The notes under the pieces: model-generated
The model's database searches: none
What the model was told of the DNA's origin: nothing
Seen by the model: only the letters and a program-made list of their open reading frames with translations
Assembly: GCA_910578235.1 (NCBI GenBank)
Contig: CAJTPP010000022.1
Coordinates: forward strand, 9,085 to 37,055
DNA from: an uncultured Clostridia bacterium
Lineage (GTDB): Bacteria; Bacillota; Clostridia; UBA1381
DNA: 27,971 nucleotides
Direction: 5' to 3'
Shown here: piece after piece, positions 8,899-17,245 of the stretch
Position numbering within the stretch: position 1 is the stretch's first letter
How the letters are laid out: every line of letters begins with the position of its first letter
Program-made: the position numbers and the translations under genes

Positions 8899-9852
8899 AT
8901 GAAAATAGTAATCCTTGACGCAAATACTTTGGGAGATGATATGGAATTTTCCCGGTTTGAAAAATTAGGGAATGTAAGTGTTTATTCATCCACGCCCGCA
9001 TCGCTGCTTTCAGAGCGGATATATGATGCGGATGTGATAATTGTAAATAAAATAAGGCTTGATGAGAGCAATCTATCACCGGCAAAAAAACTCAAACTGA
9101 TATGCGTGACCGCTACGGGATATGATAATATTGATATAAATTACTGCTGGCGCAATGAGATCGCTGTCTGTAATGTTCGCAGCTACTCAACGGCTTCCGT
9201 GGCGCAGCTTACAGTGTCTATGGCATTATCGCTAATGACTCACTTGACGGAATTTAATGAATATGTTAAAAACGGCAGCTATACCGAGGGCGGTGTTCAA
9301 AATCATTTAAAGCCCTATTTTAATGAGATTGCCGGTAAGACATGGGGAATAATTGGCTACGGCAATATCGGAAGCCATGTCGGACGCATTGTGTCTGCAA
9401 TGGGTGCGACGGTACTGGTAAATCCGCATAAACGCCGCAAAGAGTACAGTAATATGGTCGATCTTGAAGAACTGTGCGAGCGTTCCGATATAATTTCAGT
9501 GCATGTACCGCTTACGTCTGAAACAAAGGGAATGATAGATAAAAAACATATTCAAATGATGAAAAAAAATGTTGTTTTTATTAATGTGTCCCGAGGAGCT
9601 GTGGCTGACGAGGAAGCGCTTACATATGCTGTTGAAAACGGAGAAATAAGCGGTTTGGGAGTGGATGTGTATTCCTCGGAGCCTATGGCCAAGGATAGTC
9701 CGTATAACAGAATAATGCATAGAAAAAACGTAATATTAACGCCTCATATGGCATGGGGAGCTTATGAAGCAAGGATACGCTGTATGAACGAGGTATATAA
9801 AAATATAGAGACGTTTTTTATGGGCGGTAAACGCAATCGCGTGGACAGTTAA
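8899..9852 (+). CDS. D-2-hydroxyacid dehydrogenase, glycerate dehydrogenase-like
   Basis: This 317-residue NAD(P)-dependent oxidoreductase has the complete 2-hydroxyacid dehydrogenase plan. The Rossmann motif is GIIGYGNIGSHVGRI. The catalytic triad is visible as Arg232 (NVSRGAV), Glu261 (YSSEPM) and His283 (LTPHMAW). The HMAW-x4-EAR ending resembles hydroxypyruvate reductases (glycerate dehydrogenases) more than phosphoglycerate dehydrogenase, and no ACT domain is present. The substrate is therefore probably hydroxypyruvate or glyoxylate, an inference from motif only. AAGGAGG lies just before the ATG. A convergent terminator closes the operon. Confidence 0.88.
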   Translation: MKIVILDANTLGDDMEFSRFEKLGNVSVYSSTPASLLSERIYDADVIIVNKIRLDESNLSPAKKLKLICVTATGYDNIDINYCWRNEIAVCNVRSYSTASVAQLTVSMALSLMTHLTEFNEYVKNGSYTEGGVQNHLKPYFNEIAGKTWGIIGYGNIGSHVGRIVSAMGATVLVNPHKRRKEYSNMVDLEELCERSDIISVHVPLTSETKGMIDKKHIQMMKKNVVFINVSRGAVADEEALTYAVENGEISGLGVDVYSSEPMAKDSPYNRIMHRKNVILTPHMAWGAYEARIRCMNEVYKNIETFFMGGKRNRVDS

Positions 9853-9899
9853 AGCTGCTTTGCGAAAAGGTTTACATCATCATAGGAATTTCAATGATA

Positions 9900-9940
9900 A
9901 TGTATAAGAGGTCAGTTTTATAAACTGACCTCTTATACAT
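9900..9940. terminator. Long perfect hairpin between convergent genes
   Basis: A 19-bp perfect stem (9900-9918 with 9922-9940) has a three-base loop. It ends the forward dehydrogenase operon, and its right arm codes for the last residues of the opposing regulator gene. T-tracts are weak on both sides, so it may work as a bidirectional terminator or mRNA 3' stabiliser. Confidence 0.7.
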
Positions 9941-10160
9941 TTAGCAGGTCATCATACTGAACGCACAGTATTTCTTTTATATGCATGATTTCATCAAGAT
10001 ATATATGACGTTGTCCCACTTCGATTTTTGCCACCGCGCTTCGTGTCAAATCACAGCCTCTTACCTGTAGTTTGGCGGATAATTCCTCTTGTGTTATTTT
10101 TCTGTTTTCACGTATCGCGCGAATTTTATTTCCGACTTTTTTTTCAAAATGTATATCCAT
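9933..10160 (-). CDS. Xre/Cro-type helix-turn-helix regulator
   Basis: This 75-residue protein is essentially one helix-turn-helix domain: GNKIRAIRENRKITQEELSAKL is the first half and LTRSAVAKIEVGQRHIYLDEI the recognition helix and what follows. It has no effector or membrane domain. GAGGTGAG precedes the ATG. It is divergent from a zinc-ribbon membrane protein, and two inverted repeats with the same half-site spacing lie in the 120-bp gap. The likely role is repression of itself and of the divergent gene; this is an inference from layout. Confidence 0.85.
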   Translation of the reverse strand: MDIHFEKKVGNKIRAIRENRKITQEELSAKLQVRGCDLTRSAVAKIEVGQRHIYLDEIMHIKEILCVQYDDLLNV

Positions 10161-10174
10161 AACTCACCTCAAAA

Positions 10175-10199
10175 TTGGTGCACTAAAATAAGTGCAAAA
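10175..10199. promoter_or_regulatory. Candidate operator 1
   Basis: TTGGTGCAC, 8 bp, then GTGCAAAAG. The inverted TGCAC/GTGCA core has the same 8-bp spacing as the palindrome at 10231-10260, and the two centres are 58 bp apart. Confidence 0.5.
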
Positions 10200-10202
10200 G
10201 TG

Positions 10203-10231
10203 TTGACTTTATTCTAACATTGTGCTATAAT
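10203..10231 (+). promoter_or_regulatory. Sigma-A promoter of zinc-ribbon gene
   Basis: TTGACT and TATAAT are separated by exactly 17 bp. The promoter is flanked by the two candidate operators, and the downstream one covers the expected start site. Confidence 0.8.
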
Positions 10232-10260
10232 ATTTTTGCACCTATATAGGTGCAAAAATA
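10231..10260. promoter_or_regulatory. Candidate operator 2, perfect 30-bp palindrome
   Basis: The 30 bases are their own reverse complement, with the core TTTTTGCACC, TATA, GGTGCAAAAA around 10236-10255. It begins at the last base of the -10 box, so a bound dimer would block the forward promoter. Confidence 0.65.
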
Positions 10261-10280
10261 CATGGTGGAGGGGAATACAT

Positions 10281-10973
10281 ATGAAAATGTGTCCAAATTG
10301 CGGTAAGGAGCTTAATGATGAGGACGTGTTCTGCAAAGCGTGCGGTACACGTATTGAAAACGCGGAGTCTGCCGCGCCGCCCGAACAGCAGACTGTAATT
10401 AATGATATGGAGCGGCAGAAGAATACGAAGAATAAAGGCTGTATGATCGCTATAATAATTGCGGTGATGTTAGTTATAATTTGTTTGTTTGCGATGTGCA
10501 GCGCGTCAAATTCATCGGAGAAAACAGAGGAAAATAAAAGTACGCCAATACCCGCTTTGCAGACAGCCGCGCCTGTTGTAACAACGCCTCCGACATCAGT
10601 TCCCGCACCGACGCCTGAAGCTGCGCCGGTGACAAAGGAATTTGTGCGGGAGAATTACGGATATGTAGACTATAAAGAATTAGCGCGTAATCCCGACAAC
10701 TATAAGGGAAAAAGTATTTCATACAGCGGTAAGGTTGTTCAGGTTATGGAAGGAGACACTGAAGTGCATCACAGAATTGCTGTAAACGGAAGTTATGACA
10801 GCGTAATATATGTCGCTTATCCTAAAGATATGGTGGCTTCAAGAATTCTTGAAGATGACTATGTGACTGTATACGGAACATCAATGGGATTATATTCCTA
10901 TCAGTCAACAGGAAGCGGTCAGATTACAATACCGTCTATATACCTTGACAGAATTGAGCTTCAATCAAATTAA
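10281..10973 (+). CDS. Membrane-anchored zinc-ribbon protein with C-terminal OB-like domain
   Basis: This 230-residue protein starts with a zinc ribbon (Cys4, Cys7, Cys18, Cys21), followed by one transmembrane helix at about 53-73. A Pro/Thr-rich linker covers roughly 85-125, and a C-terminal globular domain runs from about 130. That domain (ELARNPDNYKGKSISYSGKV, then a run of beta strands ending in YLDRIEL) resembles the OB-like modules found in many Gram-positive extracytoplasmic proteins. The ribbon would be cytoplasmic and the OB-like domain outside. ATG 10281 follows GGAGGGG; a TTG at 10236 lies in the palindromic operator and is not a start. Function unknown; probably regulated by the divergent Xre protein. 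Confidence 0.8.
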   Translation: MKMCPNCGKELNDEDVFCKACGTRIENAESAAPPEQQTVINDMERQKNTKNKGCMIAIIIAVMLVIICLFAMCSASNSSEKTEENKSTPIPALQTAAPVVTTPPTSVPAPTPEAAPVTKEFVRENYGYVDYKELARNPDNYKGKSISYSGKVVQVMEGDTEVHHRIAVNGSYDSVIYVAYPKDMVASRILEDDYVTVYGTSMGLYSYQSTGSGQITIPSIYLDRIELQSN

Positions 10974-10985
10974 TAATACAAAAAT

Positions 10986-11020
10986 AAGGACACTAAAAAA
11001 TTTAGCGTCCTTGTTTTTTT
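10986..11020. terminator. Bidirectional intrinsic terminator
   Basis: AAGGACACTAAA pairs with TTTAGCGTCCTT with one mismatch, followed by GTTTTTTT on the plus strand and ATTTTTG on the minus strand. It closes the zinc-ribbon gene and the long minus-strand isoprenoid operon. Confidence 0.85.
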
Positions 11021-11030
11021 GAAATAAATA

Positions 11031-11642
11031 CTATTTAAGTTCAGTAAGCGACGCGCTGCCGCTTACTTTGATCTGCTCTTTTTCTTTCAGATCAAAAGTA
11101 TATGTGTTGCCATAAGCAACGTCAAGATTTTCTGTGGCGCGAGGTCTGCCGCCTGATGAATATATAACGATTGTACCGCTTCCTGTGACAGTATAGCGTC
11201 CCGCCGGTATTTTGTCCGGACATGCGTATATTTCATCCTTGTTCAATGAATAGCTTTTTCCTTTTGTGCCGCTTTTTACTCCTGAGTTTCTGTCAAGAGT
11301 TTCCTGTTTTTCCGCAATCTGATTATCAAGAGACTCGGATTGCTCTTTGAGCGAGTTTATGTCTTCTGTAAGCTGGTCATGCTGTTTCTGATATTCCATA
11401 TAGTAATCGTTGATTGTATCCTTTGTGCTTAACTCTGCTTCAAGCTCGCTTATCTGAGAGTTAATTTCTTCCTGTTTTTTTTCGGTTTCTGTAATTTTTG
11501 TTTCTATAGAAGTAATTTCACGGTTGAGCCGTATTTTTGCGGCTGAGGTGGAGTCAATACGAAATCCTATGAAAAATGCCGCGGATATAATAAGCAATGA
11601 AACGGCGGAAAGAATTATAATAAATATTTTTTTGCGCGTCAT
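11031..11642 (-). CDS. Membrane-anchored coiled-coil protein, paralogue 2
   Basis: This 203-residue protein has a short basic N-terminus (MTRKK), one transmembrane helix at about 6-27, and a long charged heptad-like coiled coil at about 35-125. A small beta-rich C-terminal domain includes IPAGRYTVTGSGTIVIYSSG. It is built like the gene just upstream, so the two are likely a tandem duplication. The start could be TTG 11669, overlapping the upstream stop, but ATG 11642 has AAAGGA at a workable distance and begins right before the membrane helix, so I prefer it. It is the last gene of the operon. The topology suggests a cytoplasmic tail and an extracytoplasmic coiled coil. No function recognised. 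Confidence 0.75.
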   Translation of the reverse strand: MTRKKIFIIILSAVSLLIISAAFFIGFRIDSTSAAKIRLNREITSIETKITETEKKQEEINSQISELEAELSTKDTINDYYMEYQKQHDQLTEDINSLKEQSESLDNQIAEKQETLDRNSGVKSGTKGKSYSLNKDEIYACPDKIPAGRYTVTGSGTIVIYSSGGRPRATENLDVAYGNTYTFDLKEKEQIKVSGSASLTELK

Positions 11643-11661
11643 ATTTGCCACATCCTTTACT

Positions 11662-12354
11662 TTATTCAAGAGTCAGCTTTGCGCTGCCGTCTATTTTTAT
11701 AATATCGCCGTTTTTCAGGGTAAAGCTTTCACCGTCTGATTTCAGAGCCTTGTTTACCCTTGCGGTACCGGAGGTTGATATTACAATGCTTCCTGTTCCC
11801 ATAATAGTATATTTGCCTTCTGAGATATTTTCACCAACGGTGTATCTTCCGGATGACAGAGTGACTGACGAGCGTATCTGCGAGTTGAGAGATATATCAA
11901 GCGCGTTCAGTGTTTTCTGCTTAAGATTAACCTCGTCCTGAAGCTCATTTTTTTCATTTTCAAGCTCTGAATTTTTTTGTGAGAGTTTATCAAGATTATT
12001 CTGAGCATTATTTAGCTTTTCAAGCTCGGCTTTCTTTTGGTCATGACTTGTCTGAAGGCGTTTTTCCTCATTTTGAGCTTCGTCATATGCTGTCTGTTTT
12101 TCAAGATATGTTTTGTCTGACGAATGAAGCGAGTTGAGGCGTCTGTCTATAACATTGATACTTTTGGGGACAAGAATTCCCGCCGTGAACGCGGCGAATA
12201 TAAGAACGGATAATGACGCGGCATACAGTTTTATATATAAAGGCGGGATATTAATCCGGGAAAACAGTTTTTTTAGGGCGCTTAAATTAACGCGTCTTTT
12301 ATCTGACGGCTTTTCATCGACAATTATTTCTATAATGTCTTTGTCCTTTTCCAT
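11662..12354 (-). CDS. Membrane-anchored coiled-coil protein, paralogue 1
   Basis: This 230-residue protein has a 40-residue acidic/basic cytoplasmic tail, a transmembrane segment at about 44-66, a coiled coil at about 75-160, and a beta-rich C-terminal domain. The C-terminal domain contains SGRYTVGENISEGKYTI followed by GTGSIVIS. The paired GxYTVGxxIxxGxYxI pattern recurs in secreted Firmicutes proteins, but I know no function for it. It begins 19 bp after ispE with GAGGTG before the ATG, and is followed 19 bp later by its paralogue. Its place at the tail of the isoprenoid operon may be incidental. Confidence 0.78.
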   Translation of the reverse strand: MEKDKDIIEIIVDEKPSDKRRVNLSALKKLFSRINIPPLYIKLYAASLSVLIFAAFTAGILVPKSINVIDRRLNSLHSSDKTYLEKQTAYDEAQNEEKRLQTSHDQKKAELEKLNNAQNNLDKLSQKNSELENEKNELQDEVNLKQKTLNALDISLNSQIRSSVTLSSGRYTVGENISEGKYTIMGTGSIVISTSGTARVNKALKSDGESFTLKNGDIIKIDGSAKLTLE

Positions 12355-12373
12355 ATATACACCTCATTTGCGG

Positions 12374-13258
12374 TTAGTTCTTAGTTTTTACAAGAAATAC
12401 ATCACGGAATTGCAGAGAAAAACTGTCCGCGCTGCGCTTTGAGGTTTTATAGTCGTCAAATATACCGAATACTGTTGGTCCTGAGCCGCTCATGACCGCT
12501 CCGAGCGCGCCGTTCATAATCATCTTTTCTTTTATACCACCTATAATCGGATACATTTTTGCGGTTACAATTTCCATTACATTGCATAGGTTTTGAGCTA
12601 CAGTAAATATATTTTTCTGCGAAAGCGCGTTTATCATTGCGTCCGTATGCGGACGCATGGTAAGCGGAGCGTTGTCTATTTCCTCATAAATGGCTGCTGT
12701 AGAAACATTGACAGGAGGTTTTACAAGCAGTATATACGATTCGGGGATTGAGGGGAGTGGGGTAAGAATTTCGCCTATGCCCTCGGCCATTTGTGTACCG
12801 CCGCTGAAGCAGTAGGGCACATCCGCGCCAAGCGCGGAGCCTGTTTCGAGCAGCTCGTCATGTGACATCGGACAGCCGGAAAGCATGTTCAGCGCTTCAA
12901 GCACTGCCGCGCAGTTACCGCTGCCCCCCGCAAGACCTGCCGCGACAGGAATATTTTTGTGTATCATAATTTTCGCGCCGCCGCTTACGCCTGTTTGTTT
13001 GAAAAAAGCGTCAGCCGCCTTGTACGCAATATTCTTCTGATTGTTCGGCAGATAGCGCAGATTAGTTGATATAGTTATATTATCATCGGCGGTTTTGTCA
13101 ACAATGACAAGATCAAACAGTGAAACTGTCTGCATAATCATCTGTATATCGTGATAACCATTCGGACGCCTTGCAAGCACATCAAGCGTAAGGTTGATTT
13201 TCGCATATGAGCGCGCTATAGCGCGCTTGCCTGTTATTATAATATCTTCTGCAAGCAT
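12374..13258 (-). CDS. ispE: 4-diphosphocytidyl-2-C-methyl-D-erythritol kinase
   Basis: This 294-residue GHMP-family kinase phosphorylates CDP-methylerythritol in the non-mevalonate (MEP) isoprenoid pathway. Visible motifs are SYAKINLTLDVLARRPNGYH with Lys20, the phosphate-binding loop PVAAGLAGGSGN at 104-115, and GADVPYCFSGG with the catalytic-site Asp147. Length fits the family. GGAG sits 9 bp before the ATG, and it starts 16 bp after tlyA. Together with dxs in the same operon it places two MEP-pathway steps under the OLE promoter. Confidence 0.94.
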   Translation of the reverse strand: MLAEDIIITGKRAIARSYAKINLTLDVLARRPNGYHDIQMIMQTVSLFDLVIVDKTADDNITISTNLRYLPNNQKNIAYKAADAFFKQTGVSGGAKIMIHKNIPVAAGLAGGSGNCAAVLEALNMLSGCPMSHDELLETGSALGADVPYCFSGGTQMAEGIGEILTPLPSIPESYILLVKPPVNVSTAAIYEEIDNAPLTMRPHTDAMINALSQKNIFTVAQNLCNVMEIVTAKMYPIIGGIKEKMIMNGALGAVMSGSGPTVFGIFDDYKTSKRSADSFSLQFRDVFLVKTKN

Positions 13259-13274
13259 TGATAAGTCTCCTTGC

Positions 13275-14078
13275 CTATAGTGTGTTATGGGATTTGTCCA
13301 CGATATCCTGAATAATATCGTCTGTTATATGATCGTCACAAGGTGATTTTTTCAGATGTGCGAGATACTCTATATTTCCCTCGGGGCCTTTTATAGGAGA
13401 GAAAGAAAGACCAGCGGCGTGCAGATCAATACTGCGCGCAAAGTCAAGCACCTTTTTTATCACCTCAAAGTGTACTTTTTCATCTTTTACAACGCCTTTT
13501 TTACCTACCTGCCCGCGTCCCGCTTCAAACTGCGGCTTTATCAGAGCAACTATTTCACCGTCCGCGCCGAGCAGTGTTTTTGCTACAGGAAGTACCAGAG
13601 TAAGCGAAATAAATGACACGTCAATTGAAGCAAAGTCTATTTCACAGCCTATATCTTCAGGTGTGACATGACGTATGTTTGTGCGCTCCATGTTGACGAC
13701 ACGTTCGTCCTGACGGAGCTTCCATGCGAACTGTCCGTAACCGACATCGACCGCAAAAACTCTGACGGCGCCGTTTTGGAGCATACAATCGGTAAAGCCG
13801 CCGGTTGACGCGCCTATATCCATTGTTATTTTACCCTCAAGCGTAATCGGAAATTCCCGCATGGCTTTTTCGAGTTTGAGTCCGCCGCGGCTGACATATT
13901 TCAGAGTTTCGCCTCTGACCTCGGGCTTGGCGGTATCCTCGTCCACCATCTGGCCTGCCTTGTCGCATTTCTGATTATCTATATATACTTGTCCTGCCAT
14001 AATAATCGCCTTTGCCCGTTCACGGCTCTGAGTGAGACCGTTTTTGACAAGCAGGGCGTCAAGTCTGATTTTTGCCAT
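13275..14078 (-). CDS. tlyA: TlyA/YqxC family rRNA 2'-O-methyltransferase
   Basis: This 267-residue protein has an N-terminal S4 RNA-binding domain (about 1-60, RLDALLVKNGLTQSRERAKA), then an FtsJ/RrmJ-type methyltransferase domain. The SAM-binding motif is MDIGASTGGFTD at about 86-97, and the RGGLKLEKA stretch before it carries the conserved lysine region. Mycobacterial TlyA methylates 16S and 23S rRNA and affects capreomycin sensitivity; the haemolysin name is historical. It sits between dxs and ispE with gaps under 20 bp; dxs-tlyA adjacency is common in Firmicutes and is part of the known OLE neighbourhood. Confidence 0.92.
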   Translation of the reverse strand: MAKIRLDALLVKNGLTQSRERAKAIIMAGQVYIDNQKCDKAGQMVDEDTAKPEVRGETLKYVSRGGLKLEKAMREFPITLEGKITMDIGASTGGFTDCMLQNGAVRVFAVDVGYGQFAWKLRQDERVVNMERTNIRHVTPEDIGCEIDFASIDVSFISLTLVLPVAKTLLGADGEIVALIKPQFEAGRGQVGKKGVVKDEKVHFEVIKKVLDFARSIDLHAAGLSFSPIKGPEGNIEYLAHLKKSPCDDHITDDIIQDIVDKSHNTL

Positions 14079-14095
14079 AGCTTTTCCTTTTTCCG

Positions 14096-15928
14096 TTAAA
14101 TTTCCGACGCGATTGAAGCCGCGTCAAGACCGTATAATTTATCAAGCTCGTCTGTCGAGCCGTGTGTAACGGGGGTATCGGGGAAGGCGAATATTCTGAA
14201 TTTACATTCAATCCGCTTTTCTTTCAGCAGAGTGGCTACCATACTGCCGATACCGCCTGTTTTAACATTATCTTCTATAGTTATTACATTTTTTGTTTTT
14301 ATCGCCGACGCGATAATTGCTGCTTCGTCGAGCGGCTTTATGGTCGGCAGGGCGATTATTTCGACTGACCTGCCGGCGATACGCGCGACTTCCTGCGCGC
14401 GTTTTACCATTCTTCCGGAAGCGATTATAGTAACGTCGCTGCCCTCGCTGACGAGTTGCGCTTTGCCGGGAGCAAAGCCGGCGCTGATACCGTCCGCTTG
14501 CGCCGAGCCGCGCGGATAGCGTATCGCAATCGGCGCGTCAAATCGGTTTACGGCGAAGTCAAGCATTGTTTCAAGCTGATCAAGCGTGGCTGGGGACAGT
14601 ATTGTCATATTCGGCATGTGAGAAAGGTATGATATATCGTAAATGCCCTGATGTGTTTCACCGTCCGCGCCGACGATACCCGCGCGGTCTATGGGGAATA
14701 CCACATGCAGATTTTGCAGACATACGTCATGAAGTGTCTGGTCATACGCGCGCTGCAAAAATGATGAATATAAAGGTATTACAGGGATATACCCCGCCTT
14801 TGCGAGACCTGCCGCAAGAGTTACGCCATGCTGCTCGGCAATGCCGACATCGAAAAAACGGTTCTTAAAACGTTTCTGAAATTCGTCAAGACCTGTACCG
14901 TTAGGCATTGCTCCCGTTATGGCGGTGATTTTTTTGTTGTTCTCCGCGAGACGAAGCATAACCGAGCCGAACCGAGCGCTGTATGTTTCTTCTGACGGTT
15001 TTGTATTGCCTGTAGTTTTGTCAAAAGATGAAATTCCGTGGAATTTCTGCGGGTTATTTTCAGCGGGCATATATCCTTTGCCCTTTTTTGTCTGAACATG
15101 TATGAGCACAGGACGTTTTTCATCGCGAGCGTATTCGAGACATGTCAGAAGTGATTTTATATTGTGACCGTCCACAGGACCCATATAATGAAAGCCTAAG
15201 TCGTCAAAAAGCGTGGTGGGTATAACGAGCCTGCGGAAAAATCTTTTTATATGCTGAATAAGACGCACAAGCGGTTTGCCGATAAACGGGATCACATTAA
15301 GGATACCCTCAACCACCTGTTTTGATCGGAAATACAGCGGAAGAGATCTGAGCTTGCGCAGATGTTTGGAAACAGCTCCGACATTCTTTGATATAGACAT
15401 TGCGTTGTCGTTAAGAATAAGAATAAGCGGCGTTTTGGAATGCCCCGCGTCATTCATCGCCTCATACATCATGCCGCCTGTCAGCGCGCCGTCTCCAAAG
15501 ACGGATATGACGTTATAGCCGCCGCCGTCAAGATCGCGTCCGCGCGCAATTCCCAGCGCTGCTGAGATGGAGGTGGAGCTGTGCCCTGTGTTGAACGCGT
15601 CGCAGTCGCTTTCGCTGGATTTGGGAAAGCCTGACAGACCGCCAAACTGACGCAGTGTATGGAAAAGCTCTTTGCGTCCTGTAAGGATTTTATGAACGTA
15701 CGACTGATGTCCCACGTCAAAGATTATTTTATCCTCAGGCACATTAAAAACAGTGTGCAGAGCGACAGTAAGCTCCACAATACCGAGATTGGAAGCGAGA
15801 TGACCGCCGGTTTCTGATACACTGTCAATAAGGAACTCGCGGATTTCACGGCAGAGAATTATAAGCTCGTCTGTCGTCAGTCCCTTTAAATCCGCGGGTG
15901 AATTAATTTTGTTTAAGAGTTTATCCAT
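14096..15928 (-). CDS. dxs: 1-deoxy-D-xylulose-5-phosphate synthase
   Basis: This 610-residue thiamine-diphosphate enzyme makes DXP from pyruvate and glyceraldehyde 3-phosphate, the first step of the MEP pathway. Motifs visible are GGHLASNLG (His44), FDVGHQSYVHK (His74), the ThDP loop beginning GDGALTGG at about 145, and VGIAEQHGVTLAAG with the catalytic glutamate. DRAGIVGADGETHQG lies in the substrate region. I take ATG 15928, with GAGG 8 bp upstream, rather than a TTG six bases earlier. It follows oapA closely. Its substrates link it to the glycolytic genes at the left of the window. Confidence 0.96.
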   Translation of the reverse strand: MDKLLNKINSPADLKGLTTDELIILCREIREFLIDSVSETGGHLASNLGIVELTVALHTVFNVPEDKIIFDVGHQSYVHKILTGRKELFHTLRQFGGLSGFPKSSESDCDAFNTGHSSTSISAALGIARGRDLDGGGYNVISVFGDGALTGGMMYEAMNDAGHSKTPLILILNDNAMSISKNVGAVSKHLRKLRSLPLYFRSKQVVEGILNVIPFIGKPLVRLIQHIKRFFRRLVIPTTLFDDLGFHYMGPVDGHNIKSLLTCLEYARDEKRPVLIHVQTKKGKGYMPAENNPQKFHGISSFDKTTGNTKPSEETYSARFGSVMLRLAENNKKITAITGAMPNGTGLDEFQKRFKNRFFDVGIAEQHGVTLAAGLAKAGYIPVIPLYSSFLQRAYDQTLHDVCLQNLHVVFPIDRAGIVGADGETHQGIYDISYLSHMPNMTILSPATLDQLETMLDFAVNRFDAPIAIRYPRGSAQADGISAGFAPGKAQLVSEGSDVTIIASGRMVKRAQEVARIAGRSVEIIALPTIKPLDEAAIIASAIKTKNVITIEDNVKTGGIGSMVATLLKEKRIECKFRIFAFPDTPVTHGSTDELDKLYGLDAASIASEI

Positions 15929-15941
15929 CACCAAAGCCTCG

Positions 15942-16532
15942 TTATTTCTTCATCACATGCTTAAAAAAGTACATTAATTTTCCGACAATGAAAACGATAG
16001 TGTTACCGTTCTGCATAGAAATACCCTTGGACATTGCTTTTCCGCCTATGGTCAGCGCGCCGACAAGACCGGTCAGAATAAGACTGGGCAGCATACCTTT
16101 GAGGCTGAACATTGCTACAAGCTCCGCCACAATAAGCGCCGTTGTCGCTCCCGAAATAATACCCGCTATATCGCCGATAACGTCACAGCACATATTGGCG
16201 AGCTGCGGCGCGTGGCGTATGACGGAAATACATTCCCTTGCGCCGGCGACTTTGCGCGCAGCGAGTGAATGGAACGGTTTTTCCTCGGCGGACTGAACCG
16301 CCGTGCCTACCATATCGAACAGAATATTTACTGCTATTATCACGAGCAGCAGTATAAACGCGAAGAAGATTGTCAGCGACTGCATGGCTACCGAGGTGAC
16401 AAAGCTGAAGAACACCGACAGCGTGAAAGACATTATCAGCACGATAACAGTCCATTTATGTGATGTTGACACATTTGAGTCGGGTTTTGGAACAGTGAAT
16501 TTCTTTCGTTTCGGTATGTCGGATTTGTCCAA
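15942..16532 (-). CDS. oapA: OLE-associated membrane protein OapA
   Basis: This 196-residue protein has a basic N-terminus, then four likely membrane segments at about 27-50, 53-79, 113-143 and 148-168. A basic loop lies between segments 2 and 3 (EKPFHSLAARKVAGARE). The third segment starts with the DxxxD motif CDVIGD (Asp117, Asp121). OapA proteins bind OLE RNA at the membrane; the loop and membrane pattern recall DUF21/CNNM-type magnesium proteins. The start is TTG, with GGAGAG 8 bp upstream. The roughly 610-nt non-coding RNA lies directly upstream and dxs directly downstream, which is the known OLE arrangement. Identification rests on context and topology together. Confidence 0.85.
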   Translation of the reverse strand: MDKSDIPKRKKFTVPKPDSNVSTSHKWTVIVLIMSFTLSVFFSFVTSVAMQSLTIFFAFILLLVIIAVNILFDMVGTAVQSAEEKPFHSLAARKVAGARECISVIRHAPQLANMCCDVIGDIAGIISGATTALIVAELVAMFSLKGMLPSLILTGLVGALTIGGKAMSKGISMQNGNTIVFIVGKLMYFFKHVMKK

Positions 16533-16627
16533 GTAATTTCTCTCCTTTATAAAGCTGAAAGAGTGTGTTCTTTCATGAAAATTTCTTAATATTATAATAT
16601 AAATATGAATAGGGTAATGAACAGAGT

Positions 16628-17238
16628 AAAGTTTGCGGCTTAGGTCCGGCAGGCTTTCCCGAAGGTCTGCTTTATCGTTGCCGAAGAAGCGGTTTCCCTT
16701 TAAAGACCAGCACCGTCAGACGGTTGCCGGATTGCCACTTAGTCCGCACTGCAATCCTCTGCTCATCCTTTTACGACAGCCTAGAGGTTTTCCCATACAG
16801 CCGGATCTTTCCGTATCCTCTTTTGCAGATATGGTTTCAATATGCATTGGACTCTTTATCCTCTGGCCGGAGGACGAAAGAGCTTTTAAATCATATATCC
16901 GCCATAGCCACTCAAGGCTGGCTACGCTGCCCACAGCATTCATACCGGAGTCCTTGTGAGACTGCGGATTACTAACCGCAAAACAGGTTTTCCCCTGTGC
17001 CGTAACGACTTGCTCCCTTAGGGGGTATAGGCCGCCACAGTCACAGGCCTCCACGGAAAAGGGGTTAGTGTTTCCATGCCGTTGGAAACCGCCCCTGAAC
17101 CTTAACTCCCAGCATCAGCCCCGAACTGGGCGTTCAAAGCAAAACACCAGAAACTTCATCGATGTGCCATTTGGCGGATTTTTAGGCCCGCTTTCCGAAA
17201 AGCCGTACTGACTAGGATACTGCACCACTATTATATTT
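16628..17238 (-). ncRNA. ole: OLE RNA (ornate large extremophilic RNA)
   Basis: A stretch of about 610 bases holds no convincing gene yet is GC-richer than the flanking intergenic DNA and full of local helices. Read on the minus strand, examples are GGTTTCC/GGAAAC around 17070, TAGCCA/TGGCTA around 16910, and CCGTC/GACGG around 16715. A sigma-A promoter lies just upstream, and oapA, dxs and tlyA follow on the same strand. Size and neighbours match the OLE class described in Bacillus halodurans and Clostridia, whose RNA-protein complex sits at the membrane and affects tolerance to alcohol, cold and magnesium stress. Ends are approximate. The identification is from size, structure and context; I could not run a covariance model. 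Confidence 0.87.
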
Positions 17239-17245
17239 AACTTTT

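Noticed and set aside
10236..10280. TTG start for the zinc-ribbon protein
   Set aside because: The codons fall inside the palindromic operator and the transcription start; ATG 10281 has a good ribosome binding site and begins the zinc ribbon.
16716..17054. A 112-residue minus-strand open frame and forward frames of 83 and 108 residues in the same stretch
   Set aside because: They lie inside the structured OLE RNA, have no ribosome binding sites, and their sequences look like no protein family.
16628..17238. Group II intron or RNase P RNA as an alternative for the structured region
   Set aside because: No reverse transcriptase, no typical GUGCG 5' end or domain V-like hairpin, and no RNase P core motifs; size and oapA/dxs context fit OLE better.
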